50,489 nt of DNA from Methylococcaceae bacterium (GCA_021647585.1 JAKIUK010000028.1:1-50489), one strand, 5' to 3'. Numbered from the stretch's first letter, positions 32,339 to 42,084 are shown. Numbers and translations: made by a program. Notes: generated from the letters alone by a model not told the origin.

Positions 32339-35164
32339 TTATGCAAATTGACGTATCTCTCCAGCACCGTCTATATTTTCAACGCAGCGACCACAAAGTT
32401 CAATATGTTTTTTATGTTCGCCCACGTCATAGCGCTGATGCCAGCAACGTGTACATTTTGCGTGTTCGGAGGCAGAAACTTTAAGCTTAATGCCCTTTAT
32501 TTCTGTCTGTATAGCATCTTCAGGGCAGAATTTCTCATCTGCAAGTGATGCTCCAGAAGTGATAAATATAAAATGTAATTCACTGGATAATTGATTTAAA
32601 ACAGAAAAATATTCTTCATTACAATACAATTCAACTTCTGCATTTAAAGATGAACCAATGCTACCTTTTGATCTGACTTGCTCAATTTCTTTACTGACCG
32701 CAGTACGAACCCACATTATTTTTTCCCAGAATTCACGATTCATAACGGTATCAGTATCTAGTTCAAATAATTTTTTATACCAGGTTTCCAGAAAAATAGA
32801 ATCACTACGTTCACCCGGTAGATATTGCCAAATTTCATCGGCTGTATAGCTAGTAATAGGAGCTAGCCAGCGAGCTAAAGCTTCAACGACATGGTACATA
32901 GCAGTTTGCGCTGAACGACGGGCTAAGCAATCTGTCTTTGCAGTGTATTGACGATCTTTTATTATATCCAGATAAAAACTACCTAAATCCATGGCACAAA
33001 AATGATGTACTCTTTGATAGATTTGTTGAAACTGGTAGGTTTCATAGTACGCAATCACATCTTGTTGTAATAGATAGGCCCTGTCTACAGCCCAACGATC
33101 CAAAGGCAACATGTCTTGAGTGGCGACTAAATCAGTTGCAGGGTTAAAACCATCTAAATTAGATAATAAGAAACGTGCAGTATTTCTTAAGCGGCGATAG
33201 CCTTCGGATGTGCGCTTTAGAATTTCATCAGAAACATTCATCTCTCCGCGATAATCAGTGGCAGCAACCCACAGCCGAAGCACATCGGCACCTAAATTTT
33301 TCATGATGCTTTGTGGTGCGACCACATTACCCTTAGATTTAGACATTTTTTTACCATCAGCATCGACAGTAAAACCATGAGTTAAAACAGCTTTATAGGG
33401 CGCGATATCATTCATTGCTGTTGAAGTCAGCAATGAGGATTGAAACCAGCCTCTATGCTGGTCTGATCCTTCCAGATATAAATCCGCAGGGAAATTTAGT
33501 TGTTCACGCCTATCTAAAACAGCTGCATGAGTTACACCTGAGTCAAACCAGACATCTAACGTATCCTGCATTTTGTCATAATATTCAGCATCTTCTCCGA
33601 TGAGTTCAGCAGCCTCTAATTCAAACCAGGCATCAATGCCTTTTTCTTCAATGCGTTTAGCAACTTCTTCAATGAGCTCGCCGGTGCGAGGATGTAACTG
33701 CCCAGTTTCTTTATGCACAAAAAACGCGATAGGTACACCCCAGGTACGCTGACGGGAAATACACCAGTCAGGCCGGCCTTCTATCATGCTTTCTATACGA
33801 GCCTGTCCCCAGTCAGGTATCCATTGAACACGCTTTACTTCAGTTAAAGCCTGTTCCCGTAGATTGTTTTTATCCATAGAGATAAACCATTGCGGTGTTG
33901 CTCTAAAAATAATGGGTGTTTTATGCCTCCAGCAATGTGGATAGCTATGCAAAATGGCTTCATGATGTGCCAGTTTGCCTTTTTGTCTTAACACGTCGAG
34001 GACATGCTCGTTGGCGCTAAAAACATGCTCACCGGAAAAAAATTCAGTGGTAGGCAAGAATACTCCGTTACTATCGACTGGGTTATCAATGGGTAAGTCG
34101 TTTCTCATGCCTACAACATAGTCATCCTGACCATGACCGGGGGCGGTATGTACTGCACCGGTACCTGCATCAGTGGTGACATGATCTCCTAATATAATAG
34201 GTACTTGTCGGTCATAGAAAGGATGTTGCAGTAATTGCTTTTCTAATGCATTACCTTTGCAATACGCTATAACATGATGCTCACCTGCCTGATAACGCAG
34301 CATTACGTCTTTCAATAAAGTTTCAGCAACAACCAGTCGTTCTTGTTGTCCACCAATTTCACATTGAACAACGGCATATTCTAATTCGGGGTTAAACGCT
34401 ACAGCCTGGTTAGCAGGTAATGTCCAGGGTGTTGTAGTCCAAATAACGACAGACAATGGACCAATGCCCTGATGTTCAGGGGCGTGATGACAGCTTGCTA
34501 AAAAGGCTTCTTCATCAATGACTTGAAAGCGCACATCTATCGCGGGAGAGTGCTTGTCTTCGTATTCAACTTCGGCCTCTGCTAATGCAGAACCGCAATC
34601 TGTACACCAATGAACCGGTTTGGCTCCTTTGCTTAAATGGCCTTTGGCCGCAATTTTACCTAAGGAACGGACAATATCGGCTTCAAAAGCAAAGTCCATA
34701 GTTAAGTAAGGGTTATCCCATTCGCCTAAAATTCCTAAGCGAATAAATTCTTGTTTCTGGGTTTTGACTTGCTTGGCAGCATAGCTACGGCATTCTTTTC
34801 GAAAAATAGCAGGAGATACTTTTACCCCTGCCTTACCTATTTTCTTTTCCACCATCAATTCAATAGGCAGGCCGTGACAGTCCCAGCCGGGAACGTAAGG
34901 CGCATCAAAGCCATTGAGTGTCTTTGATTTAATAATAATATCTTTTAAAACTTTATTAACTGCATGGCCTATATGGATTGCACCGTTTGCATAGGGAGGG
35001 CCATCATGCAAAATAAATTTTGGTCTGCCGGCAAATTCTTCCCTAATTTTTTTATATAGCTCCGCTTCATTCCATTTTTTTAAACGTTCTGGCTCACGTT
35101 GGGCAAGATTGCCTTTCATTGGGAAAGCGGTTTTTGGTAAATTAAGTGTTTTCTTATAATCCAT
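32339..35164 (-). CDS. ileS: Isoleucyl-tRNA synthetase
   Basis: Charges tRNA-Ile. The 941 residues match bacterial type 1 IleRS. The HIGH motif lies at residues 64-67 in DGPPYANGAIHIGHAVN, the editing domain includes VVIWTTTPWTLPAN, and the KMSKS signature is DADGKKMSKSKGNVV in the last third of the catalytic domain. A C-terminal zinc finger (CTRCWHQRYDVG...LCGRC) is intact. It follows ribF by 17 bases and is followed by lspA. Confidence 0.98.
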   Translation of the reverse strand: MDYKKTLNLPKTAFPMKGNLAQREPERLKKWNEAELYKKIREEFAGRPKFILHDGPPYANGAIHIGHAVNKVLKDIIIKSKTLNGFDAPYVPGWDCHGLPIELMVEKKIGKAGVKVSPAIFRKECRSYAAKQVKTQKQEFIRLGILGEWDNPYLTMDFAFEADIVRSLGKIAAKGHLSKGAKPVHWCTDCGSALAEAEVEYEDKHSPAIDVRFQVIDEEAFLASCHHAPEHQGIGPLSVVIWTTTPWTLPANQAVAFNPELEYAVVQCEIGGQQERLVVAETLLKDVMLRYQAGEHHVIAYCKGNALEKQLLQHPFYDRQVPIILGDHVTTDAGTGAVHTAPGHGQDDYVVGMRNDLPIDNPVDSNGVFLPTTEFFSGEHVFSANEHVLDVLRQKGKLAHHEAILHSYPHCWRHKTPIIFRATPQWFISMDKNNLREQALTEVKRVQWIPDWGQARIESMIEGRPDWCISRQRTWGVPIAFFVHKETGQLHPRTGELIEEVAKRIEEKGIDAWFELEAAELIGEDAEYYDKMQDTLDVWFDSGVTHAAVLDRREQLNFPADLYLEGSDQHRGWFQSSLLTSTAMNDIAPYKAVLTHGFTVDADGKKMSKSKGNVVAPQSIMKNLGADVLRLWVAATDYRGEMNVSDEILKRTSEGYRRLRNTARFLLSNLDGFNPATDLVATQDMLPLDRWAVDRAYLLQQDVIAYYETYQFQQIYQRVHHFCAMDLGSFYLDIIKDRQYTAKTDCLARRSAQTAMYHVVEALARWLAPITSYTADEIWQYLPGERSDSIFLETWYKKLFELDTDTVMNREFWEKIMWVRTAVSKEIEQVRSKGSIGSSLNAEVELYCNEEYFSVLNQLSSELHFIFITSGASLADEKFCPEDAIQTEIKGIKLKVSASEHAKCTRCWHQRYDVGEHKKHIELCGRCVENIDGAGEIRQFA

Positions 35165-35181
35165 CTTCTTGACTATCTAAA

Positions 35182-36108
35182 TTAGGCGAAAACCAGTTTC
35201 GCAATAACAATATCTTTTTTGATTTGTGCTTTAAGTTCATCGAACGATTTAAAACAAATTTCATCTCTGATTTTTTGTTTAAAATGAACTTCAACATACT
35301 GCCCATATATTTGCTTTTCAAAGTTAAATAAATGGGTTTCTAATATAACCTTTTTCCCGCCATCTACAGTAGGGCGTGTACCTACATTGGCAATACCCGG
35401 TATGATTTTATTATCGATACCTGTCATGGTAACTGCATATACTCCCGTAACAGGCGTGTTTTTTCTGAACATTAGTATATTGGCGGTAGGGAATCCAATA
35501 GTACGACCTCGTTTGTTGCCATGTGCAACTCTACCACATACTGAATAATCTCTTCCCAGCATTCGTTTTGCTTTTGCCAAATCACCGCTACCGAGAGCAT
35601 CTCTGATTAAAGTACTGCTTACACGCTGGTTTTCCATGTAAAGCGAGCGAGTATCTTCAACTTCAAAACCAAATAAAAGCCCGTTTTCTTTAAGCATGGC
35701 AAAGTTACCACGGCGTGCTTTACCAAAGTGAAAATCATCGCCTACCACCAGATGTTTTATTTTCAGTTTGTTAAGTAAAAAGTCAGTTATAAAATCTTCG
35801 GCCTCATAATTTGCAAAAGTCTGATTGAACCTGACAATCAGTAACTTATCAACCGGTAACGATTTAAACTGAATAACTTTTTCCCTTAAACGCATTAACC
35901 GGGAGGGTGCATTTTCACCAAGGAAAAATTCCAGTGGTTGCGGTTCGAACATCATGACCACAACCGGCAGGTCCATTTTTTTACCCTGTGCCGCCAGTTT
36001 TTCTATTACTTTTCTATGGCCTAAATGAACACCATCAAAATTTCCGATGCTAAGGACGCATCCGTCTGTTAATGGTTTTAGGTGAGCCAATCCCCTAATT
36101 AAATGCAT
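35182..36108 (-). CDS. ribF: Bifunctional riboflavin kinase/FAD synthetase
   Basis: Makes FMN from riboflavin and then FAD. The 308 residues have the N-terminal nucleotidyltransferase domain (SIGNFDGVHLGHRKVI at residues 20-35, GDDFHFGKARRGN, RVSSTLIRDAL) and the C-terminal kinase domain (GRVAHGNKRGRTIGFPTANI, then PVTGVYAV). It heads ribF-ileS-lspA. Upstream is an HDOD gene rather than the murJ gene that usually precedes it. Confidence 0.97.
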   Translation of the reverse strand: MHLIRGLAHLKPLTDGCVLSIGNFDGVHLGHRKVIEKLAAQGKKMDLPVVVMMFEPQPLEFFLGENAPSRLMRLREKVIQFKSLPVDKLLIVRFNQTFANYEAEDFITDFLLNKLKIKHLVVGDDFHFGKARRGNFAMLKENGLLFGFEVEDTRSLYMENQRVSSTLIRDALGSGDLAKAKRMLGRDYSVCGRVAHGNKRGRTIGFPTANILMFRKNTPVTGVYAVTMTGIDNKIIPGIANVGTRPTVDGGKKVILETHLFNFEKQIYGQYVEVHFKQKIRDEICFKSFDELKAQIKKDIVIAKLVFA

Positions 36109-36284
36109 GGATAGCTGTGATGATCAAAACCTATTATTATATCATTAAATGGCTGCATGTTCACGGAAAAATCTTTTCATATCTATAACTTACAGGCAAT
36201 TGTGTTAGTTTTAGGTAAGCTGTTGTGCATGTTTTATAGGAAATCAGGGTTTGAGTGAGCTAGAAGTAAAGCGCTAAGGGAGAT

Positions 36285-36312
36285 TGGATGATTATTTTTT
36301 CCACCTCCCTAA
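36285..36312. repeat. Dispersed 29-bp repeat, copy 2
   Basis: Near-identical to 32310-32338, lacking one G. Here the flanks AAGGGAG (36277-36283) and CTCCCT (36305-36310) can pair, so the copy could form a loose hairpin. It sits about 65 bases upstream of the HDOD gene start. The rest of the gap 36109-36377 shows nothing else I can name. Confidence 0.65.
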
Positions 36313-36377
36313 GTTAATAAAGCGTAACTAGAAAAACCAGCTAAGCTTATATCAATATTTAGTTGAGGTGGATTTCA

Positions 36378-37208
36378 ATGGCATCAAAAATAAAAAAATT
36401 ATTTACTCAGGTTCATAAAGTCCCACAAGTTCCAGAAGTTATTCGAATATTGATTAATCAATTTAATGATCCTAATGTCGAGATGAGGGATATTGCCAGA
36501 AATGTGGAAAAGGAACCTGTTATATCTCTTAAGGTATTACGATTGGTTAATTCAGCGGCATATGGTTTACCCAAGAAATTAGGTTCAATTGAAGAAGCTG
36601 TGGTAATGCTGGGTATGACCAAGTTAAAAACGTTGGTTATCGCATCAGGTATTGTAAGTGCAATGCCTGAAATTGAAGATTTTGATATCAAGCAGTTTTG
36701 GTTGGATAGTTTTTCTACCGCTAGTTATGCAAAGTGGTTGGCAAATGAGACGGGTAATGATGCTGATATAGCTTTTACAGCAGGACTTATTAGTGATCTA
36801 GGCCGGGTTTTGATTCGCTTAGGATTAGCCAAGGAGGCAAAAGAAATTGAGCGGCGTGTTTCTGAGGGGCACTCTCGTGCTTTTGTAGAAAAAATGCGTC
36901 TGAGTTTTACCAGTCAAGAAGTATCCGCTGAGTTATGTAGGTTATGGAAGTTTTCGGATGCGTTGATAATCCCCGTAGAGCAAAGTGCAGAGCCATTACA
37001 ATCCGATCCAGTTTCTAAAATTGCATGTATAGTTTATATTGCGCGATTTATTAGCAGTAGTAAGAGCTCAGGCATGTTGCCAGATGATATGTTGCAGGCA
37101 ATGCCAGCAGATGCTACCGAGCAGCTTGGCTTGGCTGGCGACTTTTTTAAACAAAAGCTGGAAGACCTTTTAGCTTTGGAATCAGGTCTGGATGGATTGC
37201 TGGATTAA
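36378..37208 (+). CDS. HDOD-domain signalling protein
   Basis: A protein of 276 residues almost entirely composed of an HDOD domain: VPQVPEVIRILINQFNDPNV, EKEPVISLKVLRLVNSAAYG, SIEEAVVMLGMTKLKTLVIA and AFTAGLISDLGRVLI. HDOD domains are relatives of HD phosphohydrolases that have lost catalytic residues and act in signalling or regulatory scaffolds. The ATG at 36378 is preceded by GAGGTGG at good spacing, so it is preferred to the in-frame TTG at 36363. It is inserted between ribF and murJ, on the opposite strand to both. Confidence 0.9.
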   Translation: MASKIKKLFTQVHKVPQVPEVIRILINQFNDPNVEMRDIARNVEKEPVISLKVLRLVNSAAYGLPKKLGSIEEAVVMLGMTKLKTLVIASGIVSAMPEIEDFDIKQFWLDSFSTASYAKWLANETGNDADIAFTAGLISDLGRVLIRLGLAKEAKEIERRVSEGHSRAFVEKMRLSFTSQEVSAELCRLWKFSDALIIPVEQSAEPLQSDPVSKIACIVYIARFISSSKSSGMLPDDMLQAMPADATEQLGLAGDFFKQKLEDLLALESGLDGLLD

Positions 37209-37214
37209 CCCTTA

Positions 37215-38747
37215 TTATTTATTTAACAGGTTTCCGGGTCTAATGCCTACAATTAGTAAAGAAATAGCATAAATTAAGCCGCCTAATGCAACCCATAATA
37301 CTAGATTGAGACTTCTGTCCAGTGCTGTCCATTCAGACCACTGATTACTATCAACACAGAAATATAAAAAAAATGCCATTATTTCATTGGCAAATATAAC
37401 TTTAATCATAAAATTTGCCCAGCTTTTGCCGGGCTTATAAATGTTGTCTTTTAATAGTTTAGAAAGCAAAAGAGAGGCATTAAAAAATGCACCTAAAGAC
37501 GTTGCTAATGCCAGGCCCGCATGAGCTAAGGGAAATACCAGCGCAATATTTAACCCCATATTAGCAAACATGGCATAAACACCAAAGCGAACGGGTGTTT
37601 TCATATCTTTACGAGAAGTAAATCCAGGGACCAGAATCTTAACCAGAATAAACCCCAGCAAGCCAACTGAATAGGCCATTAAGCTTTGTCCTGCTAACAA
37701 TACATCACTAGAACTAAATTCTTCGTACTGAAATAATGTAGAAAGCATGGGCTTCGCTAACAGAAATAGTCCAACCGATGCGGGTAAGCCAATGAGTAAA
37801 ACCAGGCGTAAAGCGCAGTCTAATGATTTAGAAAATTCAAGCTGATTATCTGCCGCATGGTTTTTAGATAGGCTGGGTAAAATAACAGTAGCCAGTGCGA
37901 TGCCGAAGATGCCTAAAGGAAATTCAACCAGTCGGTCCGAATAATACAACCAGGAAACACTGCCAGCAGCAAGAAATGAAGCAATTAAAGTATCAAGAAG
38001 TAAATTAATTTGAGTGACAGAAACACCAAATATGGCTGGTAGCATAAGCTTTAAGATGCGTTTTACACCAGGGTCTTTGAATCCAAGCTTTAAATTAGGT
38101 AGTAATTCCAGTCGGTATAAGGCCGGGAATTGAAACAATAGCTGCACAATACCTGCTGCAAATACGCCCCAGGCCAATGCAATAATTGGATCATCCATCA
38201 TCGGCGATAGCCATATGGCTGCAGCTATCATGCAAATATTTAAAAACACAGGGGTAAAAGCAGGAATAGCAAATTTGCCGTGGGAATTTAATATTCCTCC
38301 TGCAAAAGCCACTAAAGAGATAAAAAACAGATAGGGGAAGGTGATGCGCAGCATATATACTGCCAGTTCATATTGCTTGCCTTCATTAATAAAGCCTGGC
38401 GCGAAGAGTGCGATAAGTATGGGTGCAGCGATAACGCCAATAATGCTGACAAGTAGTAGGATTAATGCAAGTGTCCCTGCTGTTCGATCGATAAAAAATT
38501 TTAATGCCTGTTTGCTTCCTTGTTCCTTGTAATCTGAAAGCACAGGAACAAAGGCTTGTGAAAATGCACCTTCGGCAAATAATCGACGTAAGAAATTGGG
38601 GATTTTAAATGCTACAAAAAAAGCATCAGTCCCGGAATTAATGCCGAAAATACGGGCAAACAGCATATCTCTAATGAATCCTAAGATTCGTGATATCATC
38701 GTCATGCTGCTAACGATAGCGGTGGATTTAAAAAGTTGGCGGCTCAA
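37215..38747 (-). CDS. murJ: Lipid II flippase MurJ
   Basis: Flips lipid II across the inner membrane for peptidoglycan synthesis. The 510 residues contain about 14 membrane helices. STAIVSSMTMISRILGFIRD opens the protein, and FFVAFKIPNFLRRLFAEGAF and FVPVLSDYKEQG are signature loops with the essential Arg residues. The C-terminal helices are complete. It is divergent from rpsT, as in many gammaproteobacteria. Confidence 0.97.
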   Translation of the reverse strand: MSRQLFKSTAIVSSMTMISRILGFIRDMLFARIFGINSGTDAFFVAFKIPNFLRRLFAEGAFSQAFVPVLSDYKEQGSKQALKFFIDRTAGTLALILLLVSIIGVIAAPILIALFAPGFINEGKQYELAVYMLRITFPYLFFISLVAFAGGILNSHGKFAIPAFTPVFLNICMIAAAIWLSPMMDDPIIALAWGVFAAGIVQLLFQFPALYRLELLPNLKLGFKDPGVKRILKLMLPAIFGVSVTQINLLLDTLIASFLAAGSVSWLYYSDRLVEFPLGIFGIALATVILPSLSKNHAADNQLEFSKSLDCALRLVLLIGLPASVGLFLLAKPMLSTLFQYEEFSSSDVLLAGQSLMAYSVGLLGFILVKILVPGFTSRKDMKTPVRFGVYAMFANMGLNIALVFPLAHAGLALATSLGAFFNASLLLSKLLKDNIYKPGKSWANFMIKVIFANEIMAFFLYFCVDSNQWSEWTALDRSLNLVLWVALGGLIYAISLLIVGIRPGNLLNK

Positions 38748-38776
38748 TGTGATTTCTTAGTGGTCATTAAATAAAG

Positions 38777-38805
38777 TTGACAATCATATCATTTAACAAG
38801 ATAAT
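38777..38805 (+). promoter_or_regulatory. Probable sigma-70 promoter of rpsT
   Basis: TTGACA (38777-38782), a 17-base spacer and GATAAT (38800-38805), 36 bases before the rpsT ATG. A near-perfect consensus, as expected for a ribosomal protein gene. Confidence 0.75.
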
Positions 38806-38841
38806 ACGCGGTTCTTAATTAACACAGAAAGAATTGGTAAC

Positions 38842-39105
38842 ATGGCTAATACAGCACAAGCGAAAAAAAGAGCGCGTCAGGCAGAAAAAAGCCGTGTCCG
38901 CAATGCAGGACAACGCAGTAACTTACGTACTTTTGTCAAAAAAGTAATTGCAGCCGTCGAGTCTGGCGATAAGGAACAAGCAAATGCAGCTTATAAGGCA
39001 GTTGTTTCTATTATAGACTCTGCAGTTACCAAGGGTCTTATCCATAAAAATAAAGCTGCACGCAGTAAAAGCAGGCTGAACATAAAGGTTCGAGCAATGG
39101 CTTAA
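38842..39105 (+). CDS. rpsT: 30S ribosomal protein S20
   Basis: A small basic ribosomal protein of 87 residues that binds 16S rRNA early in 30S assembly. The opening MANTAQAKKRARQAEKSRVR and the closing GLIHKNKAARSKSRLN are diagnostic. It has its own consensus promoter and a strong terminator, so it is monocistronic. Divergent from murJ. Confidence 0.98.
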   Translation: MANTAQAKKRARQAEKSRVRNAGQRSNLRTFVKKVIAAVESGDKEQANAAYKAVVSIIDSAVTKGLIHKNKAARSKSRLNIKVRAMA

Positions 39106-39117
39106 GCCATCAGATTC

Positions 39118-39163
39118 AAAAAAAGGCCAATGTGCTTAAAGCATATTGGCCTTTTTTTTGTCT
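39118..39163 (+). terminator. Strong intrinsic terminator of rpsT
   Basis: An A-run, then GGCCAATGTGC, loop TTAAA, GCATATTGGCC and eight T. The stem is 11 bp with one G-T wobble. It starts 12 bases after the rpsT stop. Confidence 0.93.
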
Positions 39164-39221
39164 GTTTATTTTGGAGTTGGCAGTGGTAAATTCTATTATT
39201 CAGGATTTGGCTGCGATCCGG

Positions 39222-40349
39222 TTAGACAATGACCAAATTGTCCCTGTGTATCAGTTCGGCATCATCAGCATAACCCAGTAACTTTTCAAAATCAGCGCTG
39301 ACTTTACCGGCAATTTTATTACTATCCGCTGAATTATAATTGACTAAGCCGCGAGCTATTTCTTCTCTATTTTCAGTCATACAAGAAACCAGGTCTCCAC
39401 GATTGAAGTTTCCAGAAACTGATTTAACTCCAACGGCAAGTAAACTTTTTCCTGCATTTGTTAAGCTATTAACTGCACCGGCATCAAGAATAAGTTGCCC
39501 CTTGATTTGTAGTTGCCCGGCCAGCCATTGTTTTCTTGCAGCGAGTGGTGCAATATCAGGTGTCAGGTAAGTTCCAATTTCATTTCCTGAAATAACAGAT
39601 TCAATCACATTTTCCGCATTTCCAGAAACAATAACAGTTGCAGCACCCGACCGGGCTGCAAGTCTTGCTGCCCGGACTTTAGTAAACATGCCACCTCTAC
39701 CAAGACCGCTACGACTTTCTCCGGCGACTTTGTCCAGCAGTTGATTATTAACACTAATGTTTGAGATTAATTGAGCGGTCGGGTGAATACTCGGGTCAGC
39801 ATCAAACAAGCCGGTCTGATCAGTCAGTATAATTAATAATTCAGCTTCAACTAAGTTAGCAACTAATGCGGCTAAAGTGTCGTTGTCGCCAAAGCGAATT
39901 TCATCGGTAGCTACTGCGTCATTTTCGTTAATTACAGGAATAACGCCAAAATCCAGCAAAGTTAACAGGGTGCTTCTGGCATTTAAATAACGTTGGCGAT
40001 TGGAAAGGTCGTCGTGAGTTAAAAGAACTTGGGCTGAATGCAGTTTATGCTTTTGAAAATTATTCTCAAAAGTTTTGACCAGTCCCATTTGCCCAACAGA
40101 TGCCGCTGCCTGCAGTTCATGCAAGGTATGTGGTCGCTGCTTAAGTCCTAGTCTACTAACGCCGACGGCAACTGCACCAGAGGAAACCAATAAAACTTCC
40201 TTGCCTTGTGAGTTAATATTTGCCATTTGGCTGACCCATTCAGAAATAGCAGTCTTGTTTAGCCCTTGTCCGCCAGCAGTCAAAAGAGAGCTGCCAATTT
40301 TTACAACAATGCGTTTTGCTTTGGCAAAATCACTCCTGCTCACTGTCAT
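39222..40349 (-). CDS. proB: Glutamate 5-kinase
   Basis: First step of proline synthesis, making glutamyl 5-phosphate. The 375 residues comprise an amino-acid kinase domain (RIVVKIGSSLLTAGGQGLNK, LLVSSGAVAVGVSRL, VIPVINENDAVATDEIRFGD, GRGGMFTKVRAARLAARSGA) and a C-terminal PUA domain from about residue 280 (KGQLILDAGAVNSLTNAG). Its start lies inside obgE with a 20-base overlap, which indicates translational coupling. obgE-proB is a common pairing. Confidence 0.97.
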   Translation of the reverse strand: MTVSRSDFAKAKRIVVKIGSSLLTAGGQGLNKTAISEWVSQMANINSQGKEVLLVSSGAVAVGVSRLGLKQRPHTLHELQAAASVGQMGLVKTFENNFQKHKLHSAQVLLTHDDLSNRQRYLNARSTLLTLLDFGVIPVINENDAVATDEIRFGDNDTLAALVANLVEAELLIILTDQTGLFDADPSIHPTAQLISNISVNNQLLDKVAGESRSGLGRGGMFTKVRAARLAARSGAATVIVSGNAENVIESVISGNEIGTYLTPDIAPLAARKQWLAGQLQIKGQLILDAGAVNSLTNAGKSLLAVGVKSVSGNFNRGDLVSCMTENREEIARGLVNYNSADSNKIAGKVSADFEKLLGYADDAELIHRDNLVIV

Positions 40350-41364
40350 CCTGCCGTTGTTGATCCAGATAATCCATTATGGCGTACATTAGGTCTTTAG
40401 TGCCTTGCTTCTTAAGTGCTGAAATTTTAAACACCGGGCCATCCCAATCAAGCTCTTTTACAATGGCTATGCAATGTGCCTCGGTTTCTTCTTGTAAAAG
40501 GCGGTCTACTTTATTTAATACCAACCAGCGAGGTTTGCCGGCCAAATCATCACTCCACTTTTGTATTTCATGAATAATTTTTTGTGCAGCTTCAACAGGT
40601 GTATCTTGAGTCTCGTATGGCTGCACATCAACGATATGCAGTAGCAGTCCGGTACGCGAAAGATGCTTTAGGAATTGCAGGCCCAGGCCAGCTCCTTCGG
40701 CAGCGCCTTCAATGACACCTGGGATATCAGCTATGACAAAACTGCGTAGCGCATCTACTCGTACTACACCCAAATTTGGATGTAGAGTGGTAAAAGGATA
40801 ATCGGCTACTTTGGGTTTGGCCGATGAAACCGAGCGAATCAAGCTGGACTTGCCTGCATTTGGCATGCCCAGCAGGCCCACGTCAGCAATTACCATAAGC
40901 TCAAGCTTAAGAGTTCTTAGTTCTCCTGGTTTGCCTTTTGAAAATTGTTGTGGGGTTCTGTTGACGCTGCTTTTAAAGCGGGTGTTGCCTAATCCGTGAA
41001 AGCCGCCCTTCGCAACAAGTAGTGTATCGCCGGGATTAATTAGGTCACCAATCTTTTCATCGGTGTTGCTTTCGTAAACCGTGGTGCCAGGGGGAATTGA
41101 AATATAAAGGTCATCCCCCTTTCTTCCTGTGCAATTGCGACCCATGCCATTTTGTCCGCGCTGAGCTTTATGCAGTGAATGGTAGCGGAAATCAGCCAAG
41201 GTATTAACGTTTTCAGTGGCAACAAGGTAAACACTGCCTCCATCCCCGCCATCTCCGCCATCTGGGCCGCCCATCGGAATATATTTTTCTCTGCGGAAAG
41301 TGGCTATACCACTGCCTCCGCTTCCCGCTTCTACTCGAATTTCAGCTTCGTCAACAAATCTCAT
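40330..41364 (-). CDS. obgE: GTPase ObgE/CgtA
   Basis: Essential ribosome-associated GTPase in 50S assembly and stress control. The 344 residues contain the Gly-rich Obg fold (VEAGSGGSGIATFRREKYIP, GGPDGGDGGDGGSVYLVA), the G1 loop LGMPNAGKSSLIRSVSSAKP, DIPGVIEGAAEGAGLGLQFL and the NKVD specificity motif (WLVLNKVDRL). It lies after rplU-rpmA and before proB, but a strong terminator separates it from rpmA, so it probably has its own promoter. Confidence 0.97.
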   Translation of the reverse strand: MRFVDEAEIRVEAGSGGSGIATFRREKYIPMGGPDGGDGGDGGSVYLVATENVNTLADFRYHSLHKAQRGQNGMGRNCTGRKGDDLYISIPPGTTVYESNTDEKIGDLINPGDTLLVAKGGFHGLGNTRFKSSVNRTPQQFSKGKPGELRTLKLELMVIADVGLLGMPNAGKSSLIRSVSSAKPKVADYPFTTLHPNLGVVRVDALRSFVIADIPGVIEGAAEGAGLGLQFLKHLSRTGLLLHIVDVQPYETQDTPVEAAQKIIHEIQKWSDDLAGKPRWLVLNKVDRLLQEETEAHCIAIVKELDWDGPVFKISALKKQGTKDLMYAIMDYLDQQRQDDSEQE

Positions 41365-41437
41365 GTTTTTCTTGGGTGGTATTGATAGGCAGGACTTGTA
41401 CCGTTACCCATTCTTTGTGTTGAGTTGGTGTACAAAC

Positions 41438-41470
41438 AAAAAAAGCCTCGTCATAGACGAGGCTTTTTTT
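41438..41470 (-). terminator. Intrinsic terminator of rplU-rpmA
   Basis: Seven A, GCCTCGTC, loop ATA, GACGAGGC and seven T. A perfect 8-bp GC-rich stem with runs on both sides, 28 bases after the rpmA stop. It divides rplU-rpmA from obgE. Confidence 0.95.
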
Positions 41471-41498
41471 GTATTTAGAGTTCTATAAATCAAGCTTA

Positions 41499-41756
41499 TT
41501 AAGCAGCTACAATACTGATAAATTTGCGATTTTTAGGGCCTTTTTGCTGAAAAAGTACTTTACCGTCTGCTGTTGCAAACAAGGTATGGTCCTTACCAAT
41601 ACCTACGTTATCACCTGCATGAAATTTAGTGCCGCGTTGGCGTACTAAAATATTTCCAGCTAGTACTTCTTGACCGCCGTAACGTTTTACACCTAATCGT
41701 TTGGCATTAGAATCGCGACCGTTTCTGGTGCTACCACCTGCTTTTTTATGAGCCAT
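41499..41756 (-). CDS. rpmA: 50S ribosomal protein L27
   Basis: A protein of 85 residues with the diagnostic MAHKKAGGSTRNGRDSNAKR start and LGVKRYGGQEVLAGNILVRQ. Its N-terminal tail reaches the peptidyl-transferase centre. It lies 16 bases after rplU and is followed by a terminator. Confidence 0.98.
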   Translation of the reverse strand: MAHKKAGGSTRNGRDSNAKRLGVKRYGGQEVLAGNILVRQRGTKFHAGDNVGIGKDHTLFATADGKVLFQQKGPKNRKFISIVAA

Positions 41757-41772
41757 TGTTTACTCCCGGGTA

Positions 41773-42084
41773 TTATGCAGAAATTCCAGTAATCTGGATC
41801 TCTGTGAAGTATTGACGATGCCCCATTTGTTTCATGTGGTGCTTACGTCTTTTGAATTTAATGATTTTTATTTTTTTATGTCTGCCTTGAGAAACAACTT
41901 CCGCTGTAACTTTTCCTGACTCAACATAAGGCTGACCAATTTTAGTTTCGCTGTCAGACTGAATCATTAATACTTTATCGAACTCTACGCTATCGCCTGT
42001 ACCAAGTTCTAATTTTTCTATTTTAAGGGTAGTACCTTCTTCTACTCGGTACTGTTTCCCACCTGTTTGAATTACCGCGTACAT
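41773..42084 (-). CDS. rplU: 50S ribosomal protein L21
   Basis: A protein of 103 residues starting MYAVIQTGGKQYRVEEGTTL. I chose the ATG at 42082-42084 because it gives the family N-terminus and has GGAG nine bases upstream. A longer frame from 42102 adds six residues. The C-terminal KFKRRKHHMKQMGHRQYFT is typical. First gene of rplU-rpmA, with a consensus promoter upstream. Confidence 0.97.
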   Translation of the reverse strand: MYAVIQTGGKQYRVEEGTTLKIEKLELGTGDSVEFDKVLMIQSDSETKIGQPYVESGKVTAEVVSQGRHKKIKIIKFKRRKHHMKQMGHRQYFTEIQITGISA

